Below, piece after piece: positions 52,811 to 62,587 of a stretch of DNA of 64,000 nucleotides. The stretch spans positions 1 to 64,000 of the forward strand of contig BBDR01000016.1 in assembly GCA_001312405.1 (NCBI GenBank). The letters are read 5' to 3'. Positions within the stretch are counted from its first letter, which is position 1; each line of letters starts with the position of its first letter. Both the position numbers and the translations under genes were made by a program. This DNA comes from Clostridium sp. NkU-1. GTDB lineage: Bacteria; Bacillota_A; Clostridia; Lachnospirales; Lachnospiraceae. The notes below the pieces were generated by a model. The model saw only the letters and a list, made by a program, of their open reading frames with translations. It was not told where the DNA came from and did no database searches.

Positions 52811-53800
52811 ATGTATCAGGCAGCAGAAGACAGATATGAGAAAATGGAATACAAGCGTTGCGGAAGAAGTGGAATTTTACTTCCTAAGGTGTCATTGGGG
52901 TTATGGCAGAATTTTGGCCTGGAAAAGCCTTTGCAGGAGCAGCGGGAGATTCTTTTAAGGGCATTCGATATTGGGATCACCCATTTTGACCTGGCCAATA
53001 ATTATGGCTCTCCGGCACTGGGGAAGGCCGAGGAGAATTTCGGAGAGATTTTAAAAAGCGATCTTGGAAAATACCGGGATGAGCTGATCATTTCCACTAA
53101 GGCCGGATTCGATATGTGGCCCGGACCTTATGGAAACTGGGGCTCCAGAAAGTACTTAATGGCCAGTCTGGACCAAAGCTTAAAACGGATGGGGCTGGAA
53201 TATGTGGATATTTTCTACCACCACAGGCCGGATCCTGAGACACCCTTAGAGGAAACCATGGGGACGCTGGCTGACATTGTGAGACAGGGAAAAGCCCTTT
53301 ATGTGGGTATCTCCAATTACGGAGATCAGGAAGCAGGGAAGGCGATTCTCATGTTAAAGGATATGGGAGTTCCCTGCCTGATCCATCAGCCAAGATACAA
53401 CATGTTTGAGAGAGGGGCGGAAGATGGACTGTTTTCCACCCTTCTTGAAAACGGCGCAGGCTGTATCTGTTACAGCCCTCTGGCTCAGGGAGCGCTTACT
53501 GACAAGTATTTAAAGGGAATCCCTCAGGAATCCAGAGCAGCAAGAAAGGGAACGACCGTAGGCGGACGTTATTTGTCAGAGGAAAAGCTGGGGCAGATAA
53601 GACAATTAAATGAGCTGGCACTCGAGCGGGGACAGACACTGGCCCGGATGGCCCTTTCCTGGGTGCTTCGGGAAGAAGCAGTGACTTCCGTTCTGATCGG
53701 AGCAAGCAGCGTAAAACAGCTGGAGGACAGCGCGTCTTGTCTTGAGAATCTTAAATTTACACAGGAAGAATTGGAAAGGATCGATTCTATTTTAAAATAA
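52811..53800 (+). CDS. Aldo/keto reductase (YghZ-type)
   Basis: 329 aa, intact. Family features in order: MEYKRCGRSGILLPKVSLGLWQNFG, Asp/Tyr catalytic pair in HFDLANNYGSP, Lys in IISTKAGFDMWPGPYGNWGSR, His in DIFYHHRPDPETPLEETM, GISNY, and NADPH-binding SVLIGASSVKQLED near the end. The GPYGNWGS loop is typical of the L-glyceraldehyde 3-phosphate reductase subgroup. Cytoplasmic, NADPH-dependent carbonyl reduction; physiological substrate uncertain. AAAGGAG ribosome-binding site. Confidence 0.92.
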   Translation: MYQAAEDRYEKMEYKRCGRSGILLPKVSLGLWQNFGLEKPLQEQREILLRAFDIGITHFDLANNYGSPALGKAEENFGEILKSDLGKYRDELIISTKAGFDMWPGPYGNWGSRKYLMASLDQSLKRMGLEYVDIFYHHRPDPETPLEETMGTLADIVRQGKALYVGISNYGDQEAGKAILMLKDMGVPCLIHQPRYNMFERGAEDGLFSTLLENGAGCICYSPLAQGALTDKYLKGIPQESRAARKGTTVGGRYLSEEKLGQIRQLNELALERGQTLARMALSWVLREEAVTSVLIGASSVKQLEDSASCLENLKFTQEELERIDSILK

Positions 53801-53847
53801 ACAGGAAGCAATGAACGTTTGCCAGGATGGAAGGGACAGCGAATGAT

Positions 53848-54045
53848 ATGAATTACGAGGTTGGAGATATTGTGAAACTTAAAAAACCCCATCCCTGCGG
53901 AAGCCAGGAGTGGGAAATCTTAAGAGTCGGTGCGGATTTCCGTTTAAAATGCATGGGATGCAGTCATCAGGTCATGGTGCCAAGGAAGCTGGTGGAAAAG
54001 AACACCAGGGGCTTAAAAGGGCAGGATGGTCAGCCAAAGGCCTAA
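53848..54045 (+). CDS. DUF951 family protein
   Basis: 65 aa, intact. VGDIVKLKKPHPCGSQEWEILRVGADFRLKCMGCSHQVMVPR with three cysteines is the full DUF951 signature. In Firmicutes it commonly precedes rpsF, as here; its function is unknown, though an RNA/ribosome-linked role is plausible from context. Confidence 0.93.
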   Translation: MNYEVGDIVKLKKPHPCGSQEWEILRVGADFRLKCMGCSHQVMVPRKLVEKNTRGLKGQDGQPKA

Positions 54046-54196
54046 AACGATGAAAACCAAAGGAAAAAGTTGGGAAAGATGAGAAAAGGACTTGCTTTTA
54101 TCAGATGTTTCCGGTATAATATTAATCCGTGACATATAGATTCCTTGCTCCTGAAACTGAAAGCAGGGGCCAGAGACCACAAGGAGGTAAAGAAGC

Positions 54197-54484
54197 ATGA
54201 ACAAATATGAGTTAGCCGTTGTTCTTAACGTAAAGCTCGAGGATGAAGAGAGAGCAGCAGCCATCGAAAAAGTTACAGGTTATATCACTCGTTTCGGCGG
54301 CGCTGTAACAAACGTTGATGAATGGGGTAAGAAGAGATTAGCTTACGAGATTCAGAAAATGAAAGAAGGATTCTACTACTTCATCAAATTTGATGGCGAT
54401 TCCACAACTCCCAACGAGTTGGAAGCACACATTCGTATTATGGAGCCTGTCATCAGATACTTATGCGTAAGACAAGAGGCATAA
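54197..54484 (+). CDS. rpsF: 30S ribosomal protein S6
   Basis: 95 aa, intact. KYELAVVLNVKLEDEERAAAIEKV, GGAVTNVDEWGKKRLAYEIQKMKEGFYYFIKFDG and the C-terminal RIMEPVIRYLCVR match bacterial S6, which pairs with S18 in the small-subunit platform. AAGGAGG upstream. The 150-bp leader may hold an S6:S18 autoregulatory RNA, which I could not fold convincingly. Confidence 0.97.
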   Translation: MNKYELAVVLNVKLEDEERAAAIEKVTGYITRFGGAVTNVDEWGKKRLAYEIQKMKEGFYYFIKFDGDSTTPNELEAHIRIMEPVIRYLCVRQEA

Positions 54485-54506
54485 TAGATAAAGAAAGCGT
54501 GATCGT

Positions 54507-54959
54507 ATGAACAAAGTAATCCTTATGGGCAGATTGACCCGTGATCCAGAAGTAAGATATTCCCAGGGAGAGCGTACTATGGCGATCGCAAGGTATACCC
54601 TTGCAGTTGACCGCAGAGGACGCAGAAATCAGGACGGCAATGAGCAGACAGCCGATTTTATCAATTGCGTTGCATTTGACAGAGCAGGTGAGTTTGCCGA
54701 GAAGTATTTCCGTCAGGGCATGAGAGTACTGATTTCCGGAAGGATCCAGACTGGAAGTTATACGAATAAAGACGGCATTAAAGTTTATACAACAGATATC
54801 GTTGTAGAAGACCAGGAATTCGCAGACAGCAAGGGCGGATCTTCCGGAGAAGGCGGCGGCTATCAGCCAGTCTCCAGACCGGCACCCTCCAGTGCAATCG
54901 GCGATGGATTTATGAATATTCCGGATGGAGTCGAAGACGAAGGGCTTCCATTCAACTAA
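54507..54959 (+). CDS. ssb: Single-stranded DNA-binding protein
   Basis: 150 aa, intact. OB-fold MNKVILMGRLTRDPEVRYSQ, FINCVAFDRAGEFAEKYFRQGMRVLISGRIQTGSYTNKDG, then a Gly/Ser/Pro-rich tail and the acidic tip DEGLPFN, in place of the usual DDDIPF protein-interaction motif. Between rpsF and rpsR, as in most Firmicutes. Confidence 0.97.
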   Translation: MNKVILMGRLTRDPEVRYSQGERTMAIARYTLAVDRRGRRNQDGNEQTADFINCVAFDRAGEFAEKYFRQGMRVLISGRIQTGSYTNKDGIKVYTTDIVVEDQEFADSKGGSSGEGGGYQPVSRPAPSSAIGDGFMNIPDGVEDEGLPFN

Positions 54960-54980
54960 ATCTAACAGGAGGTAGTACCA

Positions 54981-55248
54981 ATGGCATATAATAAGAATGA
55001 TAAAGCTGATGGCGCTAAGTTCAAAAGAGGCGGCATGCGCAGAAGAAAAAAAAGTATGCGTATTCTGCGGAGAGAAGAACGGCGTTATTGATTACAAGGA
55101 TGTAAATAAATTAAAAAGATATGTGTCTGAGAGAGGAAAAATCCTTCCTAGACGTATCACTGGTAACTGCGCAAAGCATCAGAGAGCGCTTACAGTTGCA
55201 ATTAAGAGAGCAAGACATATCGCTCTGATGCCTTATACTATGGAATAA
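54981..55248 (+). CDS. rpsR: 30S ribosomal protein S18 (integration target)
   Basis: About 88 aa after removing one A from A8 55046-55053; starts ATG 54981 ([11 protein letters not shown]) with AGGAGG upstream. [55 protein letters not shown] is canonical S18. As an essential gene cannot be frameshifted, it proves the run errors are artefacts. Its last ten codons and terminator are repeated at 58806-58980, marking insertion of a cassette at the rpsR 3' end. Confidence 0.96.
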
Positions 55249-55397
55249 ATCCTTATTTTATAAGGGTTTGTGAGTAAAGTAAGGGATTTTTACTCAAAAT
55301 TTACTCAAATCGGGATGGTTTTTTTCAAGTGGTTTTGAAACCGGAAAGAGAATTTCGTGATATGGAAAGACTTCACATGAGAGTGTGGGGTCTTTTT
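55223..55397 (+). repeat. Left copy of rpsR 3'-end repeat
   Basis: About 175 bp, offset exactly 3583 bp from 58806-58980, differing at scattered positions. It contains the end of rpsR, a small hairpin, two TTTACTCAAA direct repeats 11 bp apart (55289, 55300) with an inverted GAGTAAA nearby, and the operon terminator. The paired motifs look like recombinase arm or core sites. Confidence 0.85.
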
Positions 55398-55398
55398 T
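55370..55398 (+). terminator. rpsF-ssb-rpsR operon terminator
   Basis: AGACTTCACA pairs with TGTGGGGTCT through wobble pairs, followed by seven Ts. The same hairpin is kept in the right-hand repeat. Confidence 0.8.
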
Positions 55399-55819
55399 TG
55401 TTGTAAAAATTTATTGAATAATTTGTTTATATGTGATACAAGTGTAGATTAAATATAATAGATACCAATATTTAAAAGGTATCAGGTTAATTTGATGCAA
55501 TAATTAAATGACCAATAAAATATCATGATATTATAGAAAATTAAGACAATATAGTATATAATCGGTGGTAGCAGATCATTTAATAATATGATTTACTTTT
55601 ATACACAGTAGTATTTATCGTAAAGTACTTACACAATAAAAATGTTTTAGTTATAAAAAAACAATGTATTTCTAAATTAGTTTATTATATATAGAAAGGG
55701 GTAGATGGTATACTTTTTTATTTTAATAATAGAGAATCAGTTTCAAATTTAATTTAATAAAAAAATGAACTATAGTAGAAACAGTAAAATATTTAAATTA
55801 TATTTATAGGGGTGATTTT
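55398..55819. other. AT-rich leader region of the cassette
   Basis: About 420 bp of very AT-rich DNA with no supported gene. It must hold the promoter of the dNTPase gene; TATAAT-like sequences abound, so I cannot choose one. No structured RNA seen. Confidence 0.5.
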
Positions 55820-57683
55820 ATGAGTGAGTTTATTATGATAAAAGCTAAGAGTTCCTTGCCTTCTTTAAAATTTATAGAGGAAAGCTATATGGCCAATGGA
55901 GCAAAAAGGCACTTTAATATTACTGGAAGCAAGTTAGATAAGGAGACGGTAAGTGGTTTGTTAGAGGTCTCCTATCCTATTTACGTTTTGGTATTTTCCG
56001 AGAAAGACAGAGTAAAAAAGGTAGAACATATTTATTTGGGATCAGGAAGTAAATGCAACTCGCACAAAGGGATTTCGTTAAAAGTATCTATATTGCAAAA
56101 AGTCCTGAATAGGCTAATTATAGAAAATTTTTTTGTCTTGTTCAGAAATTGACCTTAATGAAGACTTTGAATATGCTTCCTATATATCTATCGAAAACTC
56201 CCCAAGTCTTGTTAGGCAAATGAATTTTGTTACCTATTCTCCATACAAAAATATTGATATATCACGAACTGTTACATATAGTGCCATAAATTCAGAGAAG
56301 TCATTACATTTATTAGCTCAAAAAAAATCAATACTGTATTCGGGAATATTCGCAAGCTAGAATAGACAACAACCGTGGAGAATTCCAAAGAGATTATGAG
56401 CGCATAGTGCATTCTAAATCATTTAGGAGGATGGTAGATAAAGCACAGATATTTCAGCTGAAAAGGGTGATCACTATAGGACTCGGATGACACATTCTAT
56501 TGTAGTTAGCCAAATTGCCAAAAGTATAAGTAATGCATTAAACTTGAATAACTTTTTAACAGAAGCAATTGCCTTAGGTCATGACATAGGGCATACTCCA
56601 TTTGGGCATCAAGGAGAGCGCACTATAAACGCAATATTAACTGGTAAAAAGCCATTACTAAGAAACGTCTTAGAAAAAGGGGTTACCTATGGAGAATTCA
56701 AGCATAATTATCATTCACTTAGGGTAGCAACTAGGTTAGAAGAAAGTTATATTGAGTTTGATGGACTGAATTTATCATATCAAACTCTTGATGGAATTTG
56801 GAAGCATACTAAAACAAACTTAGCAGATGAAACACTCATAAAATTTGTTTCTTCTCAAAAATTATACAAATATTTAAAAAGCAAACAAGTTCCATGTACC
56901 CTGGAAGGACAAGTTGTTAAGGTTGCGGACGAAATAGCACAACGAAGCCATGATTTGGAAGATGCCTTTGCGGCAAAAAGGTTATCAATAGAAGAACTAA
57001 AAAAATTATTTGCTTCTTAGTAAGATGATTGAATTGAAAAGTCAGATTGAGCAGATAGAACTAGCTTTTAAAGATGCAAAAAATGCCAACCGTTTTGGTG
57101 CTGACGATGACGAACTTTTACAAGAACGTATATCGTCAAGAATCATATATTATTTTATAAATAATGTTCTAATTCAATCTACTGCAAATATTGATAACTA
57201 TCTTTCTGCTGATGGAGCATCTATATTTGAGAGAGATGGTTGTAGAGTTTCTAAAATTCTTATTGATTTTTCCGTTGAAGGGAAAAAAACTATGTGACTA
57301 TCTTGAAAAGATTATTTCAAAAAAAAGTTATAAACAGTTCAGAAGTGTCTTTGTTTGACAGTAATGGAGCGGCAGTCATTGAGTCACTTTTTACTTCATA
57401 TTATAATAATCCTCGATTACTGCATAGAGGTACACTCCATAGAATAATGCAAGATTTCCGCAAAATTACAAAAAACGTTATTGACTTTGAAGAAGGGGAT
57501 CCGCTTATCATTGAAAGAGAATGGCGCAAGGTTATTAATGCCGAATCAGACGAAGGTGATTGTGACTTAGCGAATAATGAATATCTTGAAAAAAATGAAG
57601 TACTTGTGAGAAATATAGCTGATTTTATCGCTGGCATGACGGATTCTTATGCAATAAACGAATATAACAAAATTCGGAGTTAG
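55820..57683 (+). CDS. HD-domain dNTP triphosphohydrolase with N-terminal extension
   Basis: About 619 aa joined over roughly six length errors (T7 56128-56134, A8 56320-56327, near 56455, A6 about 57000, A7 57284-57290, A7 57318-57326). The dGTPase-type HD site is complete: DYERIVHSKSFRRM, HYRTRMTHSIVVSQ, ALGHDIGHTPFGHQGE, HNYHSLRV and VVKVADEIAQRSHD. The first 190 residues (for example YPIYVLVFSEKDRVKKVEHIYLG) are not part of known dGTPases and look like an extra domain. Such enzymes deplete dNTPs; prokaryotic dNTPases are known antiphage effectors. Paired with a RES gene 180 bp downstream. Confidence 0.82.
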
Positions 57684-57865
57684 ATGTTAATTTCTTTAAT
57701 TATAGATTAGCATTATAACAATAATGGGAAATATTGTTTGAGGCATGAGTTTGCAAAAGTAAGAATGGTAATAAAGTAAAATAATAAAGGTATTTGATTT
57801 TATTACCATAAACAGTTATTAAAACTCTTCAGAAAAATTATCCAAGGTAAAGTTTGGGAGACTAA

Positions 57866-58728
57866 ATGATGTTAACAGAATTTCATAATTATTCATCAGT
57901 AGTTACGATATTAAATAAGATTGATACTGCTCATTTATTGAGTCTTATAGACATTTATTATCAGTCTTCTCCACGTACTACACCATTAGAAAAGCTTTAT
58001 GAGAGATTAGGGAATGCTATTCCTGTACACTTAATCGCATTTACCACAGTTAATGCGCCGGAATTTTATAGAGTTCGGAAAAGTCTAAAGCCACTTAAAA
58101 CTTATGAAGACTTTTGGGCGCCGCCTGCAAATTTGGCATCGTTAGGGCGATTAAATAAAAAAAACGAATCCATGTTCTATATAAGTTTAGATCCTGTTAC
58201 CCCAATCCATGAGGCAAAGATACAAAAAGGTGATAACTTAACACTTATGTTTTATTCATATAACTCCTGTGAAAAATTAATGCATTAATGATAGAGGGAG
58301 TGCCATCTATATCGAATGAAGAAATAAGAAAAATTGGTTTGTCAGAAATTGGATTTTGTAATTATCAAATTATTTGTAATTTGATAAGGTCGGAGTTTGT
58401 TAAAGATGTTGGCATGGGTACCGAATATTTGTACAATATTACTAATTTAATTAAAGATATGTTTGATGCAGAAAATTCTATAGAAGGTTTTATTTACTCT
58501 TCAATAAGAAATTATGAACACAAAAATTGTGCACTAAAACCTTTCATTGCTCAAAAATTATTAAAATGTACTGGATGTCTTTATGGTAAATTAGTAGATT
58601 TTTCTGATTCAGGGGAAACTGCTATTATTAAGCCTATGAAAAGAACTCTTAGCACAATTACAAATAATAAGTGTGTGGAATATGAATCATTCCATGGAAA
58701 TGGACACATTAAACTTAAAATGAGTTAA
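57866..58728 (+). CDS. RES-domain protein (NAD+ phosphorylase type)
   Basis: About 287 aa when a lost A near 58277 is restored; otherwise the frame shifts at CEKINALMIEG. RES signatures are present: FYRVRKS near residue 66, LASLGRLNKKNESMFYISLDPVTPIHEA near 92, and C-terminal EGFIYSSIRNYEHKNCAL. RES toxins such as MbcT phosphorolyse NAD+, and ParT-like ones ADP-ribosylate. There is no Xre/antitoxin partner gene here; instead it follows the dNTPase, so the two may form one abortive-infection system acting on nucleotides and NAD. Confidence 0.72.
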
Positions 58729-58805
58729 AATAAAAGTCCAGTCATTGATATTTACAAGAAGATGGTAGTTGATGAAGCATGATGTATCGAAGAAGTGGTA
58801 TGCCA

Positions 58806-58980
58806 CTCTTATGCCTTACACTATGGAATAAATCCTTATTTTATAAGGGTTTGCGAGTTGGGTAAGGGATTTTTACTCAAAATTTACTCAAATCGGGATG
58901 ATTTTTTTGACTGGTTTTCAGTCGGGAAGAGAGTTTCGTGATATGGAAAGACTTCACATGAGAGTGTGGGGGCCTTTTTT
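58806..58980 (+). repeat. Right copy of rpsR 3'-end repeat
   Basis: Matches 55223-55397 including the last ten codons of rpsR (ATGCCTTACACTATGGAATAA), the paired TTTACTCAAA motifs and the terminator hairpin. It keeps no upstream rpsR sequence, so this is the displaced native end or the copy brought by the element. Confidence 0.85.
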
Positions 58981-59519
58981 TTCCTTTATTCGTTAAAAGA
59001 TGAAGTATGATAGATGTTATTATTTAAAATATAATTTATTTTATTTGGGATGTTAAAAACAAATATTAGTGATGAATTTAAAAAGATAATGAACTAGACG
59101 CACTTTTGAAGTTAATTACCAGATCAGGGCATACGAAAAAGGCAGGCAGCAAAACAACAAGGAAATACGCGCATAAAAGTTTGGATGGTGGCTAGCAGAA
59201 ATTGTTGGATGATATGAAAATATTGAATCAGATGCGGGTGTTATAGTAAGTCAAAGTAATTAATCCGAGTTTCTATTGAAGAAGTTATGCTTATTAGGTA
59301 TAATTAAATACATAAGTCGGAATGAAAAAGTAAAACTTATTTCCATTATAAAAACTGTTAAATATTATTAAAAAGGTGGCTTCCGTTCTCCTTTTTAAAC
59401 GGCAGAACAGGTTGATCTTAAATAAGCACTGAATATTGGTCATAAATATTCAGTGCTGTATTTTTAACTTAAACTTTGTTATGATCAAATAAACAGGAGT
59501 TTTTTTAAGGGAGAACTGG
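58981..59519. other. Intergenic region after the cassette
   Basis: About 540 bp without a convincing gene. Short coding-like traces near 59090-59260 are broken. A perfect 13-bp terminator hairpin (AGCACTGAATATT / AATATTCAGTGCT) followed by TTTTT lies at about 59425-59464. Confidence 0.5.
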
Positions 59520-60168
59520 ATGAACATAATAAAAATCAAGGGAGTATGGGATTCATATCCTGAACCGGTCGTTGGTACCAATGAGTGGTATTTTTGCAAA
59601 GACAGCAATAATTGCTTTTGTGATTTATATGAGGCTGAAGAAATAATTAAATCTGGAGAAGTGTTTCCTGGTATGGTCTGTCATTTGATTCATTATCCGG
59701 AGGGAACTGTATACAGCCCATTTGAACGGAAGGAAAATGTATATATTGAGCGGCCAATCTGGGACAAGGGAATATTGTATTTTTTAGGTGTTGATTTTTA
59801 CAAACAAATAATACAGATATACAGCTATATTCCAGATAACAATAGACTTGAAATGATAAAAGCACTGCCATTGGGGATTGTGGAAGATTGTTATAATCTT
59901 ATGTTAGAAGTCTCTCCCCTTATGCTTTGCCGGGCTGGGAACGATGGAATCTACGAGATTGTTTGGCCGGAAAGTAAAAAAAATAGAGATAGGGGAAACA
60001 GAAGGATTATTATTCCGAGATGGGGAAGATTTATATTTTTCCCAATGGTATGAAGACCCGGAATATCATGAAAATGTTATAATCAGAGATTTTGATACGG
60101 GAAGGGTAAAAGAAAAACATTCTGGTTATATATGTAAATTACCTAATGGAGTGTATTGGAAAATTTAA
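59520..60168 (+). CDS. Uncharacterised Trp/Tyr-rich protein
   Basis: About 215 aa after shortening A8 59976-59983. Acidic and aromatic-rich with repeated strand-like segments (WYFCKDSNNCFCDLYEAEEI, IYEIVWPESKKIEIGETEG, LFRDGEDLYFSQWYED). It looks like a beta-propeller-like or repeat fold. No family recognised. Weak ribosome-binding site (AAGGGAG). Confidence 0.55.
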
Positions 60169-60259
60169 TATAAAGCAGAGTAACTGAACAAAAACAGTAC
60201 GCAAGATGTAAAACACATAACCTATAAATTTGATAATATATCAAATGACGGAGGTAATC

Positions 60260-61171
60260 ATGGATAGCAGCAAAACTTTTGACGACGTTATAATGTATCT
60301 GGAAAAGATTATATCTGATGGCTGTGATATTGATTATAATGAAATATCTAAAATCACTATGAGCCCCGCAGCCTTATTTCAGCGTATTTTCATTTTTGTC
60401 TCAGGAATCAGTATTTCTGATTATGTGAGAAAACGCAGATTAACAATATCTGGTCATGAACTTAAGAATAACGATATTTCTATTTTAGACATAGCAATTA
60501 AATATGGTTTTCAATCTCATTCTGCATTTACCCGCGCATTCAAAGAGCATCATGGGATTACGCCTTCACAGGCAAAATGCGAGTCTGCAAAACTGAATGA
60601 TTACCTTCCGATTAACTTTTCAGAAATGAGATTTATAGGAGGAAAACGAATTATGGCAGAAATGAAAAAAATCATCTACAAGGAAGCAGAAGAACGCCTG
60701 ATGGTCGGTATGTTCCGTGAAACCTCTTTTTCAAGTGCTGGTCATGTATGGCAGGACTTTTTTCAGGGCGATACAATTGAGAAGCTTAACAAGCTTTCAG
60801 ATGTCAAATGTTGTGATGATATTGACGAAAATGACGGCATAGGCTTCATGTATGATTTTAGCGATCAACAGAACTTCAATATCATCATCGGTGACTTTGT
60901 GCAAACAAATACCGAAATACCAGAAGGACTGTTGGCTAAACATATTCCGAAAGGTTTAATTGCACATGTTCAAATTGAGGGCAATAATATTGCAGATATA
61001 CTTGATTCAGCATATTTGTTGATAACGGAAGCTATTGAAAAAACCGGTGGAGTAATTGACTACGAAAATTTCTATTGGGGTGAAGTCTACACCCATCAGC
61101 GTTTTTCTGAGCCGCTGCGCCGAGGTGAAAAAGTAATCATAGATTACCTAATGCCTGTTAAAGAAAAATAA
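60260..61171 (+). CDS. AraC regulator with GyrI-like effector-binding domain
   Basis: 303 aa from ATG 60260 with ACGGAGG upstream. N-terminal AraC helix-turn-helix pair (ISKITMSPAALFQRIFIFVSGISISDYVRKRRL and ISILDIAIKYGFQSHSAFTRAFKEHHGITPSQAK), then a GyrI-like small-molecule-binding domain (about residues 135-300) ending YENFYWGEVYTHQRFSEPLRRGEKVIIDYLMPV. Resembles Rob/SoxS-with-sensor type multidrug or stress regulators. Intact. Confidence 0.88.
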   Translation: MDSSKTFDDVIMYLEKIISDGCDIDYNEISKITMSPAALFQRIFIFVSGISISDYVRKRRLTISGHELKNNDISILDIAIKYGFQSHSAFTRAFKEHHGITPSQAKCESAKLNDYLPINFSEMRFIGGKRIMAEMKKIIYKEAEERLMVGMFRETSFSSAGHVWQDFFQGDTIEKLNKLSDVKCCDDIDENDGIGFMYDFSDQQNFNIIIGDFVQTNTEIPEGLLAKHIPKGLIAHVQIEGNNIADILDSAYLLITEAIEKTGGVIDYENFYWGEVYTHQRFSEPLRRGEKVIIDYLMPVKEK

Positions 61172-61234
61172 TTGGGTCTAAGCATCGTTACACCAAATAA
61201 ACAGAATGCGAAGCTGTAGAAAAAGTCAATTTTA

Positions 61235-61357
61235 ATGAGTACTGAATATTGGGGGCTATTACAGCATGAGTATGATCATTTAGATGGGATATTAGCTACA
61301 ATGCGTGCAGTTGATAATAAGTCGCTTTATTTAGAGCAAATGAAGCGGGATTTTTAA
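61235..61357 (+). pseudogene. Peptide deformylase C-terminal fragment
   Basis: 41 codons: LLQHEYDHLDGILATMRAV contains the deformylase HExxH motif (QHEYDHLDGIL), but the first 100-plus residues of the enzyme are absent. It is a gene remnant, probably left by a recombination event in the 60-62 kb region. A length error could not explain the loss of the N-terminal two thirds. Confidence 0.7.
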
Positions 61358-61489
61358 TGTTATGTTTGTTTGAAAAATGAATGCCATAAAATTATCTGGT
61401 TTAAGGAATGTATACACTTTTGAATTTGGCTATAATGATAAACAGGAAGAATAAACTATTTGAAGTGTTAGCTTCGGGAGGGACAAATT

Positions 61490-61945
61490 ATGTTTATAGA
61501 TACAAACTTCTTAGAGGTGATGAAATATTTCTTAAATTAGAAAAAAACTGTTGAAGGTAACGCAGATAAAGATTGGCTTCCGGCATATCATTTTGATATT
61601 TGTGATAAATATGGAACCAAAATAGGAAAATGCGATTTACGTATCGGTCACAACGAAAAAGTTTACTATGGGGGCAATATTGGTTATGGCATAGACAAAG
61701 AATACAGAGGACATCATTTTGCAGGAAAGGCTTGTATGCTATTATTTGAACTTGCAAGAAAGCACCATATGGAATACCTAATTATTACCTGTAATCCGGA
61801 TAACTATGCTTCAAGGAAGACCTGTGAGTATGCCGGCGGAATTTTAGAAGAAGTAGTTCAATTGCCAGATCAAAATGATATGAGATTGAACGGAGAAACA
61901 GAGAAGTGTATATATGGATTTGATTTACATAATCGTTTGAATTAG
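61490..61945 (+). CDS. GNAT-family N-acetyltransferase
   Basis: About 151 aa with two length errors (a lost T near 61493, A7 61541-61547). GGGAGG precedes ATG 61490. YGGNIGYGIDKEYRGHHFAGKACMLLFELARKH is the acetyl-CoA-binding motif A region, followed by IITCNPDNYASRKTCEYAGGILEE. Substrate unknown; RimI/RimJ-like in appearance. Confidence 0.75.
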
Positions 61946-62031
61946 TTAATTGTTAGATAAATTATAATTTGTAGTATAATTTGAATTTTTAATTATGTTT
62001 ATATAAATAGGAATTTGACGGGGGTATATTG

Positions 62032-62493
62032 ATGAAAATTGAAAAATGCGCAAAAGAATCATTTGCTGTCATTGGAAAAGAAGGTACTACAGATGACGGA
62101 AAAGGTTTCATTCAAAAACTTTGGAATGATGCAAACTCACACTTTAACGAAATAGCACATTTGGCGAAAAAGGATGCCGATGGGAATCTTTTGGGAATTT
62201 GGGGTGCGATGACTGATTTCTCCCGCTCCTTTAAACCGTGGGATAACTTTTCCCAAGGATTATATCTTGCTGGTGCTGAGTGCTTAGATGATGCTGCAGC
62301 ACCGCATGGCTGGACTAAATGGGTGATTCCTGGATATGAATATATTTATGCTGAAAGAGAAAATAACGATACTTTTCCTTGTGTTATTAAGTATTTAGAA
62401 GAAAATAATATTTCTCTTGCAGGTGCTGTGCATGATTTTAATTGCCCAGAGACGGGTAAAGTTTATATGTTTTTTCCTGTTCGAAAATTATAG
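62032..62493 (+). CDS. GyrI-like effector-binding protein
   Basis: 153 aa, intact, ATG 62032 with GGGGG upstream. Stand-alone GyrI-like/AraC effector-binding domain: KESFAVIGKEGTT, GIWGAMTDFSRSFKPWD, GWTKWVIPGYEYIY, and C-terminal GKVYMFFPVRKL. Such proteins bind small hydrophobic molecules or hydrolyse them in some families. It neighbours the AraC-GyrI regulator 900 bp upstream. Confidence 0.82.
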   Translation: MKIEKCAKESFAVIGKEGTTDDGKGFIQKLWNDANSHFNEIAHLAKKDADGNLLGIWGAMTDFSRSFKPWDNFSQGLYLAGAECLDDAAAPHGWTKWVIPGYEYIYAERENNDTFPCVIKYLEENNISLAGAVHDFNCPETGKVYMFFPVRKL

Positions 62494-62587
62494 GCAGGAC
62501 CAGCTTGTCATATTTCAATTTGGGCAGTGGTTATAAGCATAAAATTAAAATTACGGAACGCGTAATTTCATAGGAGGGGACACAGGG

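Larger units (their letters stand above)
55223..58980. mobile_element. 3.6-kb defence-type cassette inserted at rpsR 3' end
   Basis: Direct repeats of the rpsR end flank just two genes, a dNTP triphosphohydrolase fusion and a RES-domain protein. No integrase or transposase is present, so the cassette was either mobilised in trans or is what remains of a larger element. The interior is markedly more AT-rich than the flanking ribosomal genes. Confidence 0.75.

Noticed and set aside
54046..54196. S6:S18 autoregulatory RNA leader before rpsF
   Set aside because: The region is suggestive in position, but I could not identify the conserved stem and bulge with confidence.
58806..58840. Second rpsR gene
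   Set aside because: Only the last ten codons are present, as expected for a repeat at an insertion junction.
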